A program made the position numbers and the translations under genes. From Acidobacteriota bacterium (lineage in GTDB: Bacteria > Acidobacteriota > Vicinamibacteria > Marinacidobacterales > Marinacidobacteraceae): DNA of 64,000 bases. Shown piece after piece: positions 25,583 to 34,475 of this stretch. Under the pieces are notes generated by a model. It saw only the letters and a list, made by a program, of their open reading frames with translations, had not been told where the DNA came from and searched no databases. Position 1 is the first letter of the stretch. Each line of letters opens with the position of its first letter. The stretch covers positions 7,292 to 71,291 of the forward strand of contig VXNL01000074.1 of the NCBI GenBank assembly GCA_009840635.1, in the 5' to 3' direction.

Positions 25583-28500
25583 TCAGTTCTCCTCCGAGGC
25601 GACGAGCACCGCCGGGACGCCCAGGCTCGCCACCCGCTCGTTGAACGGCGTCAGGTGCTCCGACATGGCGGCCTCGAGATCCGCGTGGATCGCGTCGAGC
25701 CCCGGCTTCAGGTCGTCGAAGCGCTCGTAGGCACCCGCGGTCGGTTCGTAGTCCCCCTGCACGATGTAGCCGTAGAGCGTCACCAACTGGTTGTCGATCT
25801 GCGGCGGGAAGTTGATCGGGTCCTGCGACGACTTGCTATTCGTCTGCGTGATCGTCTCCTCGATCTCGGTCAGACGATCCGTGAGCGCCTTGCTGAGTGT
25901 CCCGAGCTCCTCGTCGGCCTTTCCGGCCTTCCGGAGTCGCCCGACGATGTCGTCCGCCTGGGTCTTGACGTCACGGAGCTGGTTGAGCGCATCGAAGAGC
26001 TTCGTGATCTCACCGGCGACGGTCTCGCCCAGGTCGCGCTGTTCCGCGAGCTCCTCGGCGGTGGAGGACAGATTCGGATTCAGCGCCACCTCAAGCGGCT
26101 GGGTGTGGGTCTCCTCGCCGACCGTCAGGCGGACCTCGTAGGTCCCGGGGAGCACCGAGAGTCCGGGCGTGCCGCCCCAGTGGACCACCCCCGCGGGGCG
26201 CTGGATGCCCTCGCTGCGCAGGTTCCAGCGGAACGCATTGAGCCCCGCCGCGGCCGGGAGACGGGCGCCCGGGCCGCCCCCAAAGAAGATCGCAAACGGC
26301 GAGACCGGTCCGCTCGGCGCCGCCGCTCCGGGCTGCCCGGTGACCTTCCGCACCGAGTTCCCTTCGGAGTCCAGGATCTCGAGGGTGATGGCGGACTCGG
26401 GTTGCTCCTTGAGGTGATAGCGGATCTCGGCCGCACCCCCGAAGCCGCCCCGGTAGGCGGTCCGGGGGACGTAGAGGACGGAATCCGCCGCCATCGTCTC
26501 GTCGGTGATCTGCTGCAGCGGGCTCAGGTCGTCGAGCACCCAGAAGGACCGGCCTTGGGTCGCGATCACCAGGTCCTTCCGGTGCACCTGCATATCCGTG
26601 ATCGGGCTCACCGGGAGGTTGTTCTGGAAGCGCTGCCAGTGGGCGCCGTCGTCGAACGAGACGTAGAGCCCGAACTCGGTCCCCGCGTAGAGCAGTCCCT
26701 TGCGGTCGTGGTCCTCCCGGATCGCGCGGGTGAAGTGCGTCGGCGGGATGCCGTTCGTTCCGTCGGTCAGCAGGTCCCAGCTCTCCCCGGAGTTGTTGGT
26801 CCGGAAGATGTACGGCCGGAAGTCGTTCTCCCGGTAGCGGTACACCGCGATGAACACCCGGGCGGGGTCGTGGGAGGACATCTCGATGACGTTGACGGTG
26901 CCCCCCTCCGGCATGTCCTCGGGGGTGATCTCGGTCCACGTATCGCCACGGTCGCGGGAGATGTGGACGCGGCCGTCGTCGCTGCCCGCCCACAGCTCCG
27001 CCGGCGTGTGGGGTGACTCCTCGAACGAGAAGAGGGTGTTGTAGACCTCGACGCCGGTGCTGTCGCGGGTGATCGGTCCCCCGGCGTAGTCCTGATGCTC
27101 GGGGTTGTTGGTCGTCAGGTCGGGGCTGATCACCTGCCAGCTCTGTCCCTGGTCCCGGGACATGTGGACCACCTGCGAGGCGTGGTAGAGGATGTCCGGG
27201 TCATGGGGCGACAGCCGGATCGGCGCGTTCCACTGGAACCGGTAGTTGAGGTCCCGCGCGGCCTGTCCGAGCTGGAGCTGCGGGTAGTGGAGGATCTGCC
27301 GGAACTCGCCGGTCTTCCGGTTCACGCGCGTAATGGAGCCGCCGTAGCAGCCCGCGTAGATGATGTCCGGGTCGCGCGGGTCCACCGCGATGTGGCCGCT
27401 CTCGCAGCCGCCGACCTGGTACCAGTCCGGCACGACGCTGAATCCGCCGCGGGACGGCACGGAGATGGTGCTGTTGTCCTGCTGCGAACCGTAGATCCGG
27501 TAGGGCCACTGGTCGTCCACGTAGACCCGGTACATCTCGGAGGTTTCCTGACCCATCTGGTCGGTCCAGCTTTTCCCGCCGTCGAACGAGACGTTGGCGC
27601 CGCCGTCGTTGGCGTTGATCATGTTCAGCGGGTTGTCCGGGTTGATCCAGAGGTCGTGGTTGTCGCCGTGCGGCACCCGGATACGCTCGGGGAACGTCCG
27701 TCCCCCGTCAATGGACTTGTGGAAGGCCACGTTCAGCACGTAGACGGTGTTCTCGTCGTGGGTGTCGGCGTAGAGGTGGATGTAGTACCAGGGACGCTGC
27801 CGGAGGGCCGCGTCGCCATTGATCCGGGTAAACGATTCGCCGCCGTCATCCGAGCGGTACAACCCGCCGCGCTCCCCTTCGGCTTCGAGGAGGACCCAGA
27901 TGCGGTCCGAGTTCGCCGCGGAAATGGCGATCGCGGTCTTCCCGATCATGCCGGTGGGAAGCCCGTTCTCGACCCGCTCCCAGGTGTCCCCGCCGTCGCG
28001 GCTGCGGAAGATCCCGCCGTCCTCGCTGCCCGAGATCATGGTCCACGGCTTCCGCTCGGCGCGCCACGCTCCCGCGTAGAGGATGCGCGGGTTGTTGGGA
28101 TCCATCTGGATCTCCACGAAGCCGGTGCGGTCGGAGATGTGGAGCACCTGCTCCCAGGTCTGGCCGCCGTCCTTCGTGCGGTAGATGCCGCGCTCGTCGT
28201 TGGGGCCGAAGATGTACCCGAGCGCCGCCGCGTACACGAGGTCGGAATCCTCCGGGTGAATCGCGAGGGCGCCGATCTGGCCGGCATGCCGGAGTCCCAC
28301 GTGCTCCCAGGTCTTGCCCGCGTCGTCGGAGCGGTACATGCCGTCCCCAACGGAGATGTTTCCCCGGGTGGAGGCGGAGCCGGTGCCCACATAGATGACG
28401 TTGGTGTCGGAGGGGGCCACCCGGACGGAGCCCACCGAGCCCACGCCGAAGAAGCCGTCGGTCACGTTCTTCCAGCTGATCCCGGCGTCGATCGTCTTGA

Positions 28501-28762
28501 AGACACCCCCCCCGGTGCCGCCGAAGTAGTAGGTCAGCGGATCGCCCGGAACTCCCGTTGCCGCGGTGGAGCGCCCCCCACGGGTGAAACCGACGGAGCG
28601 GAACCGCATGTCCTCGTAGTACTCCGGCGGCACCGTGACGTTCGCTTCATCGAAGTGCTCGTCGTAGTCGCGATGGCTCCCCTGCCCCAACGCGAGCGGT
28701 GCGGCGAGCAGGACGGCCATGGCAAGCGCCGCCGGAATGCGAAGAAATCGTCCAATATGCAT
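25583..28762 (-). CDS. Secreted VPS10/BNR-repeat beta-propeller protein
   Basis: A 1,059-residue exported protein with a signal peptide (cleavage near LALGQG). Residues about 50-740 carry repeated Asp-box/BNR blades, for example SDDAGKTWEHV, TKDGGQTWEQV, SRDGGDTWERV and SDDGGESFTRI, as in sortilin/VPS10 and sialidase-like propellers. A beta-sandwich-like region (about 780-880, ending PGTYEVRLTVG) and a helical C-terminal domain (about 890-1059) follow. Such proteins are abundant in some soil and marine phyla; their ligands are unknown and the sialidase catalytic residues are not evident. The ATG at 28762 follows a GGAGGG ribosome site. Confidence 0.85.
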   Translation of the reverse strand: MHIGRFLRIPAALAMAVLLAAPLALGQGSHRDYDEHFDEANVTVPPEYYEDMRFRSVGFTRGGRSTAATGVPGDPLTYYFGGTGGGVFKTIDAGISWKNVTDGFFGVGSVGSVRVAPSDTNVIYVGTGSASTRGNISVGDGMYRSDDAGKTWEHVGLRHAGQIGALAIHPEDSDLVYAAALGYIFGPNDERGIYRTKDGGQTWEQVLHISDRTGFVEIQMDPNNPRILYAGAWRAERKPWTMISGSEDGGIFRSRDGGDTWERVENGLPTGMIGKTAIAISAANSDRIWVLLEAEGERGGLYRSDDGGESFTRINGDAALRQRPWYYIHLYADTHDENTVYVLNVAFHKSIDGGRTFPERIRVPHGDNHDLWINPDNPLNMINANDGGANVSFDGGKSWTDQMGQETSEMYRVYVDDQWPYRIYGSQQDNSTISVPSRGGFSVVPDWYQVGGCESGHIAVDPRDPDIIYAGCYGGSITRVNRKTGEFRQILHYPQLQLGQAARDLNYRFQWNAPIRLSPHDPDILYHASQVVHMSRDQGQSWQVISPDLTTNNPEHQDYAGGPITRDSTGVEVYNTLFSFEESPHTPAELWAGSDDGRVHISRDRGDTWTEITPEDMPEGGTVNVIEMSSHDPARVFIAVYRYRENDFRPYIFRTNNSGESWDLLTDGTNGIPPTHFTRAIREDHDRKGLLYAGTEFGLYVSFDDGAHWQRFQNNLPVSPITDMQVHRKDLVIATQGRSFWVLDDLSPLQQITDETMAADSVLYVPRTAYRGGFGGAAEIRYHLKEQPESAITLEILDSEGNSVRKVTGQPGAAAPSGPVSPFAIFFGGGPGARLPAAAGLNAFRWNLRSEGIQRPAGVVHWGGTPGLSVLPGTYEVRLTVGEETHTQPLEVALNPNLSSTAEELAEQRDLGETVAGEITKLFDALNQLRDVKTQADDIVGRLRKAGKADEELGTLSKALTDRLTEIEETITQTNSKSSQDPINFPPQIDNQLVTLYGYIVQGDYEPTAGAYERFDDLKPGLDAIHADLEAAMSEHLTPFNERVASLGVPAVLVASEEN

Positions 28763-28826
28763 CAACAGGTCCCTCCGGGAACGAGCCGGTCAGTGTACCG
28801 GGGCGGGCGAGACGCGGGGTTTCGAA

Positions 28827-29774
28827 TTAGTCATCCGGTCTCTCACGAAACGCGACGACCTCGTCGAGACTCGAAGCCCCGAGCGCCGCCATGACCAGGC
28901 GATCCACCCCCAGGGCCACCCCCGAGCAGCGCGGGATACCCGGATCCTCGAGGGCCGCCAGGAACCGCCCGTCGGGGTGGGCGGCCGGTTTGCCGGCCCG
29001 CTCGCGCGCCCGATTCTCGGCCGCGAAACGCCGGCGATGCTCGGCCGGGTCCTGGAGTTCGTCGTAGCCGTTCGCGAGTTCAAGTCCGGCCCAGAAGACC
29101 TCGAAACGCTCCGCTGTCCGGGGATCGTCGTCGCTCAGCCGGGCGAGCGCCGCCAAGGGGGCCGGAAACCGGGTCACGATCGTGGGGACCCGAGCCCCGA
29201 GACCGGGTTCGACGAGCCGTGAGAACAGGTAGTCGAGGGCCGCGGCCCGGTCGTCGGGACGACCCGGGTGGCCGTGCGCCTCGGCCAGCGTCTGAAGGCG
29301 TTCCTCCGCTGCCGACAACGGGTCCACCCCGACCGCGGCAAGAAAGAGCTCCCGGTAGGTGCGCCGCTCCGCGGGGCGCGTGCCGAGGAGATCTCCGAGC
29401 AGCAGGTCCATTTCCGTCAGCAATCCCTCGAGCGGACCCAGCCGGTACCACTCGGCGATGGTGAACTCGACCGCGTGTTGCCGTCCGGACTCTCCCGCGC
29501 GAAACGCCTTGACGATCTGGAAGATGGGACCGCTTCTCGCCGCCAGCAGGCGCTTCATGGCGAACTCCGGCGAGGTGTGCAGGAAGCCCCCGGCCGCGGA
29601 CACCGACTCCAGATGGCGATCGGGCGTGGCGTGGGGTCCGAGGATCGGGGTCTCGACCTCCAGGTAGCCCCGGCCGGTGAGAAAGGCCCGCAACCGGGCG
29701 ACGAGCCGGGAGCGCTCCCGCAGGTTCCCGAGGGGCGCCGCGGGGCCCCACTCGGGACTGCCCGTGCCGGTCAG
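28827..29774 (-). CDS. epmA: EF-P lysine ligase (EpmA/PoxA)
   Basis: A 315-residue class II LysRS-like enzyme that attaches (R)-beta-lysine to elongation factor P. Motif 2 and 3 regions are recognisable: [44 protein letters not shown] and [11 protein letters not shown]. The tRNA anticodon domain is missing, as expected for EpmA. No ATG, GTG or TTG occurs in frame before the conserved N-terminus. The best start is CTG at 29774, overlapping the efp stop as CTGA. Adjacency to its substrate gene efp supports the call. EpmB is not in the window. Confidence 0.9.
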   Translation of the reverse strand: MTGTGSPEWGPAAPLGNLRERSRLVARLRAFLTGRGYLEVETPILGPHATPDRHLESVSAAGGFLHTSPEFAMKRLLAARSGPIFQIVKAFRAGESGRQHAVEFTIAEWYRLGPLEGLLTEMDLLLGDLLGTRPAERRTYRELFLAAVGVDPLSAAEERLQTLAEAHGHPGRPDDRAAALDYLFSRLVEPGLGARVPTIVTRFPAPLAALARLSDDDPRTAERFEVFWAGLELANGYDELQDPAEHRRRFAAENRARERAGKPAAHPDGRFLAALEDPGIPRCSGVALGVDRLVMAALGASSLDEVVAFRERPDD

Positions 29775-30343
29775 TTCTTTACCCGGGAAACGTACTCGCC
29801 GGTGCGCGTATCCAGGCGGAGCGTCTCGTCCACCTCGATGAACAGCGGAACCCGCACGACCGCTCCGGTTTCGAGGGTCGCGTTCTTGGACCCCCCGGTC
29901 GCCGTGTCGCCACGGATTCCGGGTTCGGTCTCCACCACCTTCAGGTCCACGAAGTGCGGCGGGTGAATGAGCAGGATGGCGTCGTTGTAGAGCGTGACGC
30001 CGCAGGTCATCCCCTGGAGCAGCCACTTCTCGTGGCCGCCGAGCGCGGCTTTTGCCGCCGAGTACTGCTCGTAGGTGTTGGGATCCATGAAGTGCCAGTC
30101 GCCGCCGTCGCTGTAGAGGAACTCCATGTCGGTGTCGATCACGTCGGCGGCTTCCACCTTCTCGCCCGACTTGAACGTCTTGTCGAGGACCCGGCCGGTC
30201 TTGAGGTTCCGGTAGCGGATCCGGGTGAACGCCTGTCCCTTTCCGGGCTTCACGAACTCGCAGTCCAGGAGGACGCACGGATCGGAATCGAGCAGGACCT
30301 TGAGCCCGCTGCGGAACTCGTTTGTCGCGTAGGTGTTGGCCAA
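29771..30343 (-). CDS. efp: Translation elongation factor P
   Basis: A 190-residue EF-P that rescues ribosomes stalled on polyproline. The modification loop is [10 protein letters not shown] with the lysine at about residue 35, exactly the type modified by EpmA, and the C-terminus [11 protein letters not shown] is classical. The start is TTG at 30343 ([10 protein letters not shown]) behind a GGGAG ribosome site; the reading frame upstream runs into a repeat element. Coupled to epmA. It resembles gammaproteobacterial EF-P closely, so the pair may have been acquired together. Confidence 0.95.
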   Translation of the reverse strand: MANTYATNEFRSGLKVLLDSDPCVLLDCEFVKPGKGQAFTRIRYRNLKTGRVLDKTFKSGEKVEAADVIDTDMEFLYSDGGDWHFMDPNTYEQYSAAKAALGGHEKWLLQGMTCGVTLYNDAILLIHPPHFVDLKVVETEPGIRGDTATGGSKNATLETGAVVRVPLFIEVDETLRLDTRTGEYVSRVKN

Positions 30344-30437
30344 GGAATCGCTCCCTTCAGGGGTTGGGTGGCCGGAATCGTACCAATGGGGGCGCGACGC
30401 GGGGCCGGCAGCGCCGGGCCGGAGCGGACGCGGCCAG

Positions 30438-30616
30438 CAGCCGGTGGCAAAACCCACGCGGCGTTCGACGGGCAATGCATCCCGGTTGAACCGCGCCTCT
30501 ACGAGGCGCTCTGCGTTGCGTTTCGGTCGAAATACACCCGGTATTCCTCCCTCACGCGCCTTGTCAGCCGGGCGCCTTCCCCGTCTCGGCGCTCACGTGG
30601 GTTTCACCACCGGCTG
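30438..30616 (-). repeat. Structured interspersed element, copy 2
   Basis: 179 bp, reverse orientation. The element starts (CAGCAGCC... reading minus) at the base after the ribBA TAG stop (30617-30619). Variable stem GCGCCTC-GTA-GAGGCGC (minus strand) and the hairpin GGAATAC-CGGGT-GTATTTC, where one pair is a G-U wobble. Lies between ribBA and efp. Confidence 0.9.
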
Positions 30617-31852
30617 CTAGACCTCGGTCAGGAGGTGGCCCATCCGCTCCTTCTTGGTGCGCAGGTAGTCGCGGGAGTACTTGTTCGCCGGCACCTCGAT
30701 GGCGACCCGCTCCTCGATCACGAGACCGTGGGCTTCGAGGGCGACGAACTTTCGCGGGTTGTTGGTCAGCAGACGAATCCGTCCGACGCCGAGGTCCCGG
30801 AGAATCTGGGCGCCGACGCCGTACTCGCGCTGGTCGGCCCGGAATCCGAGGTGGGTGTTGGCGTCCACCGTGTCGAGGCCGTCGTCCTGGGCCGCGTACG
30901 CCCGCAGTTTGTTGACGAGTCCGATGCCCCGCCCCTCCTGGTTCAGGTAGAGCAGCACCCCGGCGCCCTCTTCCCCGATCCGGGCCAGCGCCGCCTCGAG
31001 CTGCGGGCCGCAGTCGCACCGAAGCGATCCGAAGACCTCGCCGGTCAGGCATTGGCTATGGACCCGCAGCAGTACCGGCGTGTCCGGCCGGGCTTCGCCG
31101 AGTTGCAGAACCAGGTGTTTGGTCCCGTCGAGGGTGTTCTCGTAGGCGACGGTGCGGAACTCGCCGAACCGGGTCGGGAGTACGGTGGATGCCAATCGCC
31201 GCACCAGGGACTCGGTGCGGAGCCGGTAGCGGATCAGGTCCGCGACGCTCACGATCGCCATCCCGTGTTTCCCGGCGAAGGCCAGGAGGTCCGGAAGGCG
31301 GGCCATCGTGCCGTCTTCCTTCATCACCTCGCAGATGACCGCGGCCGGATAGAGCCCCGCGATTCGCGCCAGATCCACTCCGGCCTCGGTCTGTCCCGCC
31401 CGCTGCAGCACGCCACCGGGGCGGGCGCGGAGCGGGAACACGTGGCCCGGCCGGACCAGGTCGGACGGCCTCGTTTCCTCGTGGATCGCGACCTGGACGG
31501 TCCGGGCCCGGTCCGCGGCGGAGATGCCCGTCGTCACCCCGTCCTTTGCTTCGATGGAGACGCAGAACGCGGTCTCGTGCACCGAGGTGTTGTCCTGGAC
31601 CATCAACGGAATGTCCAACCCGTCGAGGCGTTCCCCGGTCATGGGCATGCAGATGAGGCCGCGCCCGTGCGTGGCCATGAAGTTGATCGCTTCGGGGGTG
31701 ACCTTTTCGGCGGCGATCGTCAGGTCGCCCTCGTTTTCGCGGTCCTCGTCATCCACGACGATGACCATGCGGCCGGCGGCGATTTCGGAAACCGCCCGCT
31801 CTACCGGCCAAAACGCCGTGGATTCGCTCTTTCCCGTGTCAACCACGCGCAC
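30617..31852 (-). CDS. ribBA: Bifunctional DHBP synthase / GTP cyclohydrolase II
   Basis: A 411-residue riboflavin-pathway enzyme. The N-terminal half (to about 205) is RibB, making dihydroxybutanone phosphate from ribulose 5-phosphate (VVDDEDRENEGD, ATHGRGLICMP, RPGHVFPLRA). The C-terminal half is RibA, opening GTP, with the zinc cysteines in SLRCDCGPQ and LNQEGRGIG. The GTG start follows a GAGG ribosome site. Its TAG stop directly adjoins repeat copy 2. The neighbouring ribE (minus) and ribD (plus) complete most of the pathway; ribH is not in the window. Confidence 0.96.
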   Translation of the reverse strand: MRVVDTGKSESTAFWPVERAVSEIAAGRMVIVVDDEDRENEGDLTIAAEKVTPEAINFMATHGRGLICMPMTGERLDGLDIPLMVQDNTSVHETAFCVSIEAKDGVTTGISAADRARTVQVAIHEETRPSDLVRPGHVFPLRARPGGVLQRAGQTEAGVDLARIAGLYPAAVICEVMKEDGTMARLPDLLAFAGKHGMAIVSVADLIRYRLRTESLVRRLASTVLPTRFGEFRTVAYENTLDGTKHLVLQLGEARPDTPVLLRVHSQCLTGEVFGSLRCDCGPQLEAALARIGEEGAGVLLYLNQEGRGIGLVNKLRAYAAQDDGLDTVDANTHLGFRADQREYGVGAQILRDLGVGRIRLLTNNPRKFVALEAHGLVIEERVAIEVPANKYSRDYLRTKKERMGHLLTEV

Positions 31853-31906
31853 AACACCTCGTCGGGCTCGAGGAGCCCTCGTCCGGAAACCGTCTCGAAA
31901 AGGAGT

Positions 31907-32536
31907 TTAGCCTTCGTCCGGGGTCCCTCGACCGGGACCCGGTGCGGAATCCTGGAGCAGCGCCCCCACGTACTTGGCCAGGATGTCGTACTCCACGTTG
32001 ACGCGGTCTCCCTTGCGGAGAGCCCCGAGGGTGGTTGCGGCGCGCGTGTGGGGAATCAGCATGACGTCGAAGCACGCCTCACCGGGCGAAGCGGCCGCCA
32101 CCGTCAGGCTGACCCCGTCGATTGCCACCGAACCCTTGCGGACGATCCAGCGGGGCTCCCGGTGCCGGACGCTCAGCCGATAGTCGTCGTCGGAACCCCC
32201 CGCTTCGATCACCTCGCCGCAACCGTCCACGTGTCCCTGGACAAAATGCCCGCCCAGACGGTCCGACGCGCGCAGCGGCAGCTCCAGGTTGACCCGGTTC
32301 CCCGGCCGCAGGTCCCCGAGCGTCGTCAGCGAGAGCGTCTCGGCCGCGACTTCGAACGATGCGGATGCGGGCTGGACCGACACCGCGGTCAGGCAGACAC
32401 CGGACACCGCGACGCTGTCGCCGACCGAGAGCCCCGAGAACTCGCCGCCGCCATGCCCAACGGTGAGAAGCCGTCCGGCGGCGAGATCCCGCACCGCCTG
32501 CACGTCGCCGACTGCGATGACGAGTCCCGTGAACAT
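31907..32536 (-). CDS. ribE: Riboflavin synthase, alpha chain
   Basis: A 209-residue enzyme that dismutates 6,7-dimethyl-8-ribityllumazine to riboflavin. The tandem lumazine-binding domains start MFTGLV and contain VAVSGVCLTAV and VAIDGVSLTVA, the duplicated signature. The GGHFVQGHVDG segment is conserved. The ATG at 32536 gives the invariant MFTG start. It is 54 bp upstream of ribBA on the same strand and diverges from ribD. No FMN riboswitch is visible upstream. Confidence 0.95.
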   Translation of the reverse strand: MFTGLVIAVGDVQAVRDLAAGRLLTVGHGGGEFSGLSVGDSVAVSGVCLTAVSVQPASASFEVAAETLSLTTLGDLRPGNRVNLELPLRASDRLGGHFVQGHVDGCGEVIEAGGSDDDYRLSVRHREPRWIVRKGSVAIDGVSLTVAAASPGEACFDVMLIPHTRAATTLGALRKGDRVNVEYDILAKYVGALLQDSAPGPGRGTPDEG

Positions 32537-32644
32537 CCGGCCGGGAGATTGCCCGATCCGCCCCGATCGCGCAAGGAGGCGGGCGCGCGGCGCGCCTCCC
32601 CGGAACGCGGCGCTCACGCGACCCGGTCCGCCGGCCGCTGCCCA

Positions 32645-32650
32645 TACGAT
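32645..32650 (+). promoter_or_regulatory. Putative -10 box of a leaderless promoter (ribD)
   Basis: TACGAT, 7 nt before the ribD GTG start. Confidence 0.4.
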
Positions 32651-32657
32651 CCGCTCC

Positions 32658-33797
32658 GTGGACGATCGCTTCATGCGGCGGGCCCTCGAACTCGCCCGGC
32701 TCGGCCAGTACACCGCGCCGCCCAATCCGGCCGTGGGCGCCGTACTGGTCCGCGACGGGCGAGTCCTGGCCGAGGGCTTCCATGCCCGCGCCGGACGTCC
32801 GCACGCGGAAGCGCAGGTGCTCAAGGTGGGGCGCGCGGCGCGGGGCGCCACGCTCTACGTCAACCTGGAACCCTGCTGTCACGTCGGACGGACCCCGCCG
32901 TGCGCCGAACGGATCATCGCCTCGGGAGTGCGGCGGGTCGTGGCAGCGCATCCCGACCCCGACCCGCGAGTGCGCGGCGGCGGGTTCGACCGGCTTCGCT
33001 CCGCCGGCGTCGAGGTGACGACGGGCGTCCTCCGCGAGGAGGCGCAGGACCTGAATCCCTCGTTCTTCAAGTTCCTCCTGACCGGCACTCCCTGGGTGAC
33101 GGTGAAGGCCGCGGTTTCCGTGGACGGGGTCATGGCCCCGCCCGGGACCCGCTGGATCACCCGCCCCTCGAGCCGCCGCCACGGAAGAGTGCTGCGCCGG
33201 GAAAACGACGCCATCCTCACCGGAATCGCGACCGTGACGGCCGACGATCCCCTGTTGACGCCCCGGCCCCGGCGGGGATCCCGTCCCCTGCTCCGGGTGG
33301 TCCTCGATCCCAGCCTCCGGATCTCCACCGAAGCGCGCGTGCTGCGCGGCCTCGACCAGGATCCGGTGCTCGTCGTTTGCGCGCCCGGCGCGCCCGTAGC
33401 GGCTCGCCGCCGCCTCGAGAACCTGGGCGTCGAAGTGATCGAGGCGGAGGTGGAGCGCGTGGCGGACCCCTCGCACGAGGGCGTCACCCAGCCGATCGCG
33501 CTGGAGGCGGTGCTGGCCGAAATCGGTGGCCGCGGCGCCCACACCCTGCTGGTGGAAGCGGGCCCCCGACTCACGTCCGCATTCCTGCAGCAGGGGCTGG
33601 CCGACCGCTTGGTGCTCTACCTGGCGCCGCGTTTTCTGGGCCGTGCGGAGGGAACCGGTCTCTTCGACGCCACCCGGGCTCCGGCCGGCGGCCGCCGTCA
33701 GTTGCCATCCGCCCAGCCCGAGCCTCGCTCGGCGCGCTACGCCTGCCTCGGCCCCGACCTTCTCGCCGACTTCCGGCTGGCCGGGCGGCGGGAGTGA
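32658..33797 (+). CDS. ribD: Bifunctional pyrimidine deaminase/reductase
   Basis: A 379-residue riboflavin enzyme performing the second and third pathway steps. The N-terminal deaminase domain has the zinc motif HAEAQVL and PCCHVGRTPPC. The C-terminal reductase (from about 145) has KAAVSVDGVMA, LTGIATVTADDP and VEAGPRLTSAF. The GTG start at 32658 gives the normal MRRALELAR beginning and lies 7 nt after TACGAT. Transcribed away from ribE-ribBA. Confidence 0.95.
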   Translation: MDDRFMRRALELARLGQYTAPPNPAVGAVLVRDGRVLAEGFHARAGRPHAEAQVLKVGRAARGATLYVNLEPCCHVGRTPPCAERIIASGVRRVVAAHPDPDPRVRGGGFDRLRSAGVEVTTGVLREEAQDLNPSFFKFLLTGTPWVTVKAAVSVDGVMAPPGTRWITRPSSRRHGRVLRRENDAILTGIATVTADDPLLTPRPRRGSRPLLRVVLDPSLRISTEARVLRGLDQDPVLVVCAPGAPVAARRRLENLGVEVIEAEVERVADPSHEGVTQPIALEAVLAEIGGRGAHTLLVEAGPRLTSAFLQQGLADRLVLYLAPRFLGRAEGTGLFDATRAPAGGRRQLPSAQPEPRSARYACLGPDLLADFRLAGRRE

Positions 33798-33817
33798 AGC
33801 GCTGCCCGGGTGTCCGG

Positions 33818-34474
33818 TCAGCGCTTCGCCAGAGGAAAACGGTCGAGCCGTTCGTAGACCGCTCCACCGGGGCCGAGGAAGCTGGCGAACAGGCCGAACT
33901 CCCTCACGGTGAACGCGCATGACCAGGCGGCGTCCGGCGCCGGAGGCCGGGCGGCATTCAGATCCCCTGCCGCAAGACGCGAAGGGACACGCAGCCGGCC
34001 GAGCGTCACGTGGGGAACGAAGGGCCGTGTCTCCGGCGCGAGGCCGAGGTCGCGGGCAACCGCCTCCACCTCCCGCTGCAGGGGCAGGAGCCGTCCGGGA
34101 TCGGGCTCCGGAACCTCCTCTTCAGCGAGCCCCACCCAGACGATCCGGGCGCGGCGGAGCGAGCCGAATGCCGAGATCTCGGCGGCCTTGAGCGTCAGGG
34201 GCCCCGGGCAACACGCCTCGAGCCGCTCGCGAAGCAGCGCCGCAATGCGCCCGCGGTCAACCGGGCCGCCTTCCGGGCCGAAGAAGCGCAGGGTGAGATG
34301 GAGGTTCTCGGGAGGAACCCGGCGGAAGACGGAAGCGGGAAGCAGGCGGGCTACCGCTCCCGAGGCGGCGAAGAGTTCGCGGCGGAGCGCGCCGGGGAGC
34401 GGTAGCGCTGCGAAGAGCCGCGGCGCCTGGGCCGCTCCTCCGTGCTCTCTCGCGACCGTCCCGGACCCTCGCAT
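33818..34474 (-). CDS. thpR: RNA 2',3'-cyclic phosphodiesterase
   Basis: A 218-residue 2H-phosphoesterase (LigT/ThpR) that opens 2',3'-cyclic phosphates on RNA ends. The two H-X-T motifs are HLTLRFFG and HVTLGRL. The N-terminus RLFAALPLPGALR is typical. ATG at 34474, right after the cinA stop. The pgpA-cinA-thpR order recurs in several phyla and usually precedes recA; recA is not seen here because the convergent ribD follows. Confidence 0.88.
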   Translation of the reverse strand: MRGSGTVAREHGGAAQAPRLFAALPLPGALRRELFAASGAVARLLPASVFRRVPPENLHLTLRFFGPEGGPVDRGRIAALLRERLEACCPGPLTLKAAEISAFGSLRRARIVWVGLAEEEVPEPDPGRLLPLQREVEAVARDLGLAPETRPFVPHVTLGRLRVPSRLAAGDLNAARPPAPDAAWSCAFTVREFGLFASFLGPGGAVYERLDRFPLAKR

Positions 34475-34475
34475 G

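Noticed and set aside
32537..32657. FMN riboswitch between ribE and ribD, or ahead of ribBA
   Set aside because: The conserved FMN-aptamer motifs (such as AGGGU and GAUUCGGU-like elements) are absent, and the gaps are too short.
29954..33922. 1,322-codon open frame on the plus strand over efp, ribBA and ribE
   Set aside because: Antisense shadow of well-supported minus-strand genes; GC-rich codon bias keeps the opposite frame open. No domain is recognisable.
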